Origin: Kibdelosporangium banguiense
Lineage (GTDB): Bacteria; Actinomycetota; Actinomycetes; Mycobacteriales; Pseudonocardiaceae
DNA: 64,000 bases
Direction of reading: 5' to 3'
Assembly (NCBI RefSeq): GCF_017876405.1
Contig: NZ_JAGINW010000001.1
Span: 3,795,203-3,859,202 of the forward strand
The position numbers and the translations under genes were made by a program. The notes under the pieces are model-generated. The model did no database searches. It was not told where the DNA came from and was given only the letters and a program-made list of their open reading frames with translations. This document shows positions 63,298-64,000 of this stretch, piece by piece (within the stretch, counting starts at the first letter, position 1; each line of letters opens with the position of its first letter).

Positions 63298-63561
63298 GTG
63301 TCCGTGTTGTCTTTCCTCGGCCCGGTCGGGCTTGTACTGCTTGCCATCGTCGCAGCGCTCTGGGTGAGCGCCATCGTGAACTCTGTCCTGGACAGGTCGG
63401 CAGCTGCTGACAAGAACGTGAAGGTTGTTGTGCGGCTTTTGCCGTGGCCTCGCGTTGAGATGGATATAACATGCAAAGACATCGAAGGGGAGGTACGCGG
63501 CGAAGGCCGCGCGCTTGAGCCGGAGGGTGGTGAGCCGTCGGCTGCCGACCCGAAGCAGTGA
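63298..63561 (+). CDS. Small single-span membrane protein, unknown function
   Basis: 87 residues from GTG 63298, with GAAGGG upstream. One N-terminal membrane helix (FLGPVGLVLLAIVAALWVSAI) is followed by a soluble part with VKVVVRLLPWPRVEMDI and an acidic Pro-rich end. Not recognised; such genes are frequent in actinomycete mobile elements. It is followed by a hairpin terminator. Confidence 0.55.
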   Translation: MSVLSFLGPVGLVLLAIVAALWVSAIVNSVLDRSAAADKNVKVVVRLLPWPRVEMDITCKDIEGEVRGEGRALEPEGGEPSAADPKQ

Positions 63562-63598
63562 TCTACGGGCGTGCGGGTGGCGAGGCCGAGGGCGAAAC

Positions 63599-63617
63599 CC
63601 CACTCACAGTGGGTTTT
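63599..63617 (+). terminator. Short intrinsic terminator, first copy
   Basis: CCCACT-CAC-AGTGGG followed by TTTT, 38 bases after the small membrane-protein gene. Nearly identical to a second hairpin at 63688. Confidence 0.7.
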
Positions 63618-63687
63618 CTGCCTGTTCTGTCATCTATACCTATATGAAACGTCTCTATATAAGGAATAACGGACCAGGGCGTCAAAA

Positions 63688-63707
63688 TCCCACTGTCAGT
63701 GGGGTTT
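63688..63707. terminator. Short bidirectional terminator, second copy
   Basis: CCCACT-GTC-AGTGGG then GTTTT on the plus strand, with AAAAT before it, so it can act both ways. It lies between the plus-strand small gene and the minus-strand zinc protein at the right edge. Confidence 0.65.
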
Positions 63708-63818
63708 TAAACGACGTGGGCGCCCGGTCGGCTCCTACCCGCGTGCGTCACTCGGCTACCGTGAACCTCTCGGTGGCGAGGCCGCCGTCACCGGGCGGAG
63801 AACAGCGGCCTCGTGTCC

Positions 63819-64000
63819 TCAGTATCCAATCAGGACGTGCCAGTCGGCGTGATACTCGGTCCGGTCCGCCGTCACGACCGATCCGCATCGGGAGCAGATG
63901 ACCAACGGAACGCCCTGGGGGATCTCGGAGAAGGTCGCCGGGACCGCCGACGGCGATGCTGGCTGAGGTGCCTGGCCTGGGGCATCTCCGCGACGGCGCG
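63819..64000 (-). CDS. Zinc-finger protein, C-terminal end (cut by window edge)
   Basis: A minus-strand frame enters at the right edge and ends with TGA at 63819-63821. The visible 59 residues begin RRRGDAPGQAPQPAS and then give VICSRCGSVV and TEYHADWHVLIGY, a C-x2-C...H-x3-H zinc-binding pattern with typical coding composition. The start lies outside the window. Similar tiny zinc-finger proteins are common in actinophages and integrative elements. Confidence 0.6.
   Translation of the reverse strand, partial: RRRGDAPGQAPQPASPSAVPATFSEIPQGVPLVICSRCGSVVTADRTEYHADWHVLIGY

Noticed and set aside
1..64000. tRNA, rRNA or CRISPR array
   Set aside because: No tRNA cloverleaf-like stretch, ribosomal RNA sequence or regularly spaced repeat array was found by reading; weak cases could be missed without a covariance search.

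Overview
The window is high-GC actinobacterial DNA, most like a Pseudonocardiales or other filamentous actinomycete. Supporting traits are many GTG/TTG starts, XRE plus DUF397 gene pairs, a SARP/AfsR-type regulator, F420-type luciferase-like oxidoreductases, a crotonyl-CoA carboxylase/reductase, a bifunctional deacetylase/glycosyltransferase, and large secreted LamG and RHS proteins. The genus cannot be fixed from sequence alone. No rRNA, tRNA or CRISPR array was seen.

Layout. 1-10.8 kb: truncated 3-hydroxyacyl-CoA dehydrogenase; UvrA-like ABC ATPase; two zinc-ribbon proteins; a class III nucleotide cyclase; a TnpB-only insertion element with an in-frame stop; universal stress protein; DivIVA-like coiled-coil protein; SPW protein; TetR regulator; MFS transporter. 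10.8-22.4 kb: a secreted LamG protein, then a 2270-residue RHS protein ending in a Hint domain and a short C-terminal toxin candidate, then a candidate immunity gene and a strong terminator. 22.5-27.5 kb: acyl-CoA metabolism (ccr, methylmalonyl-CoA epimerase, thiolase, meaB) and an F420-type oxidoreductase. 27.6-32.6 kb: ribbon-helix-helix protein plus an unknown partner, XRE/DUF397 pair, and an ABC ATPase/histidine kinase/response regulator run lacking a permease. 32.6-40 kb: an orphan immunity-like gene with a toxin-tail remnant on the minus strand, facing away from a frameshifted ALF-repeat toxin with a nuclease-like C-terminus and its Imm7 immunity gene; then an orphan FtsX-ectodomain protein and a catalytically dead trypsin/FG-GAP protein.

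40-47.3 kb: a five-gene sugar-uptake operon (lacI-manA-ATPase-permease-binding protein, the first four translationally coupled) with a recognisable promoter and operator, and an ABC-2 exporter pair. 47.4-55.3 kb: AhpD-like protein, a 954-residue SARP regulator divergent from a P450, a small membrane protein coupled to a deacetylase/glycosyltransferase (MatAB-like), and a holin-IV protein. 55.3-59.9 kb: a histidine kinase-like protein run together with a membrane protein, a YbbN-type thioredoxin, a MarR-DinB-GNAT operon, and the 5' end of a thiamine-binding (MTH1187-type) gene.

60-64 kb looks like accessory DNA inserted into that gene near position 60005. It carries two paralogous C5-cytosine methyltransferases around a small membrane-protein gene, further small genes, and many hairpins. 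No restriction endonuclease or integrase is visible. The most unusual parts are this methyltransferase island, the two rearranged toxin/immunity modules at 32.6-37.2 kb, and the LamG/RHS-Hint/immunity cassette.
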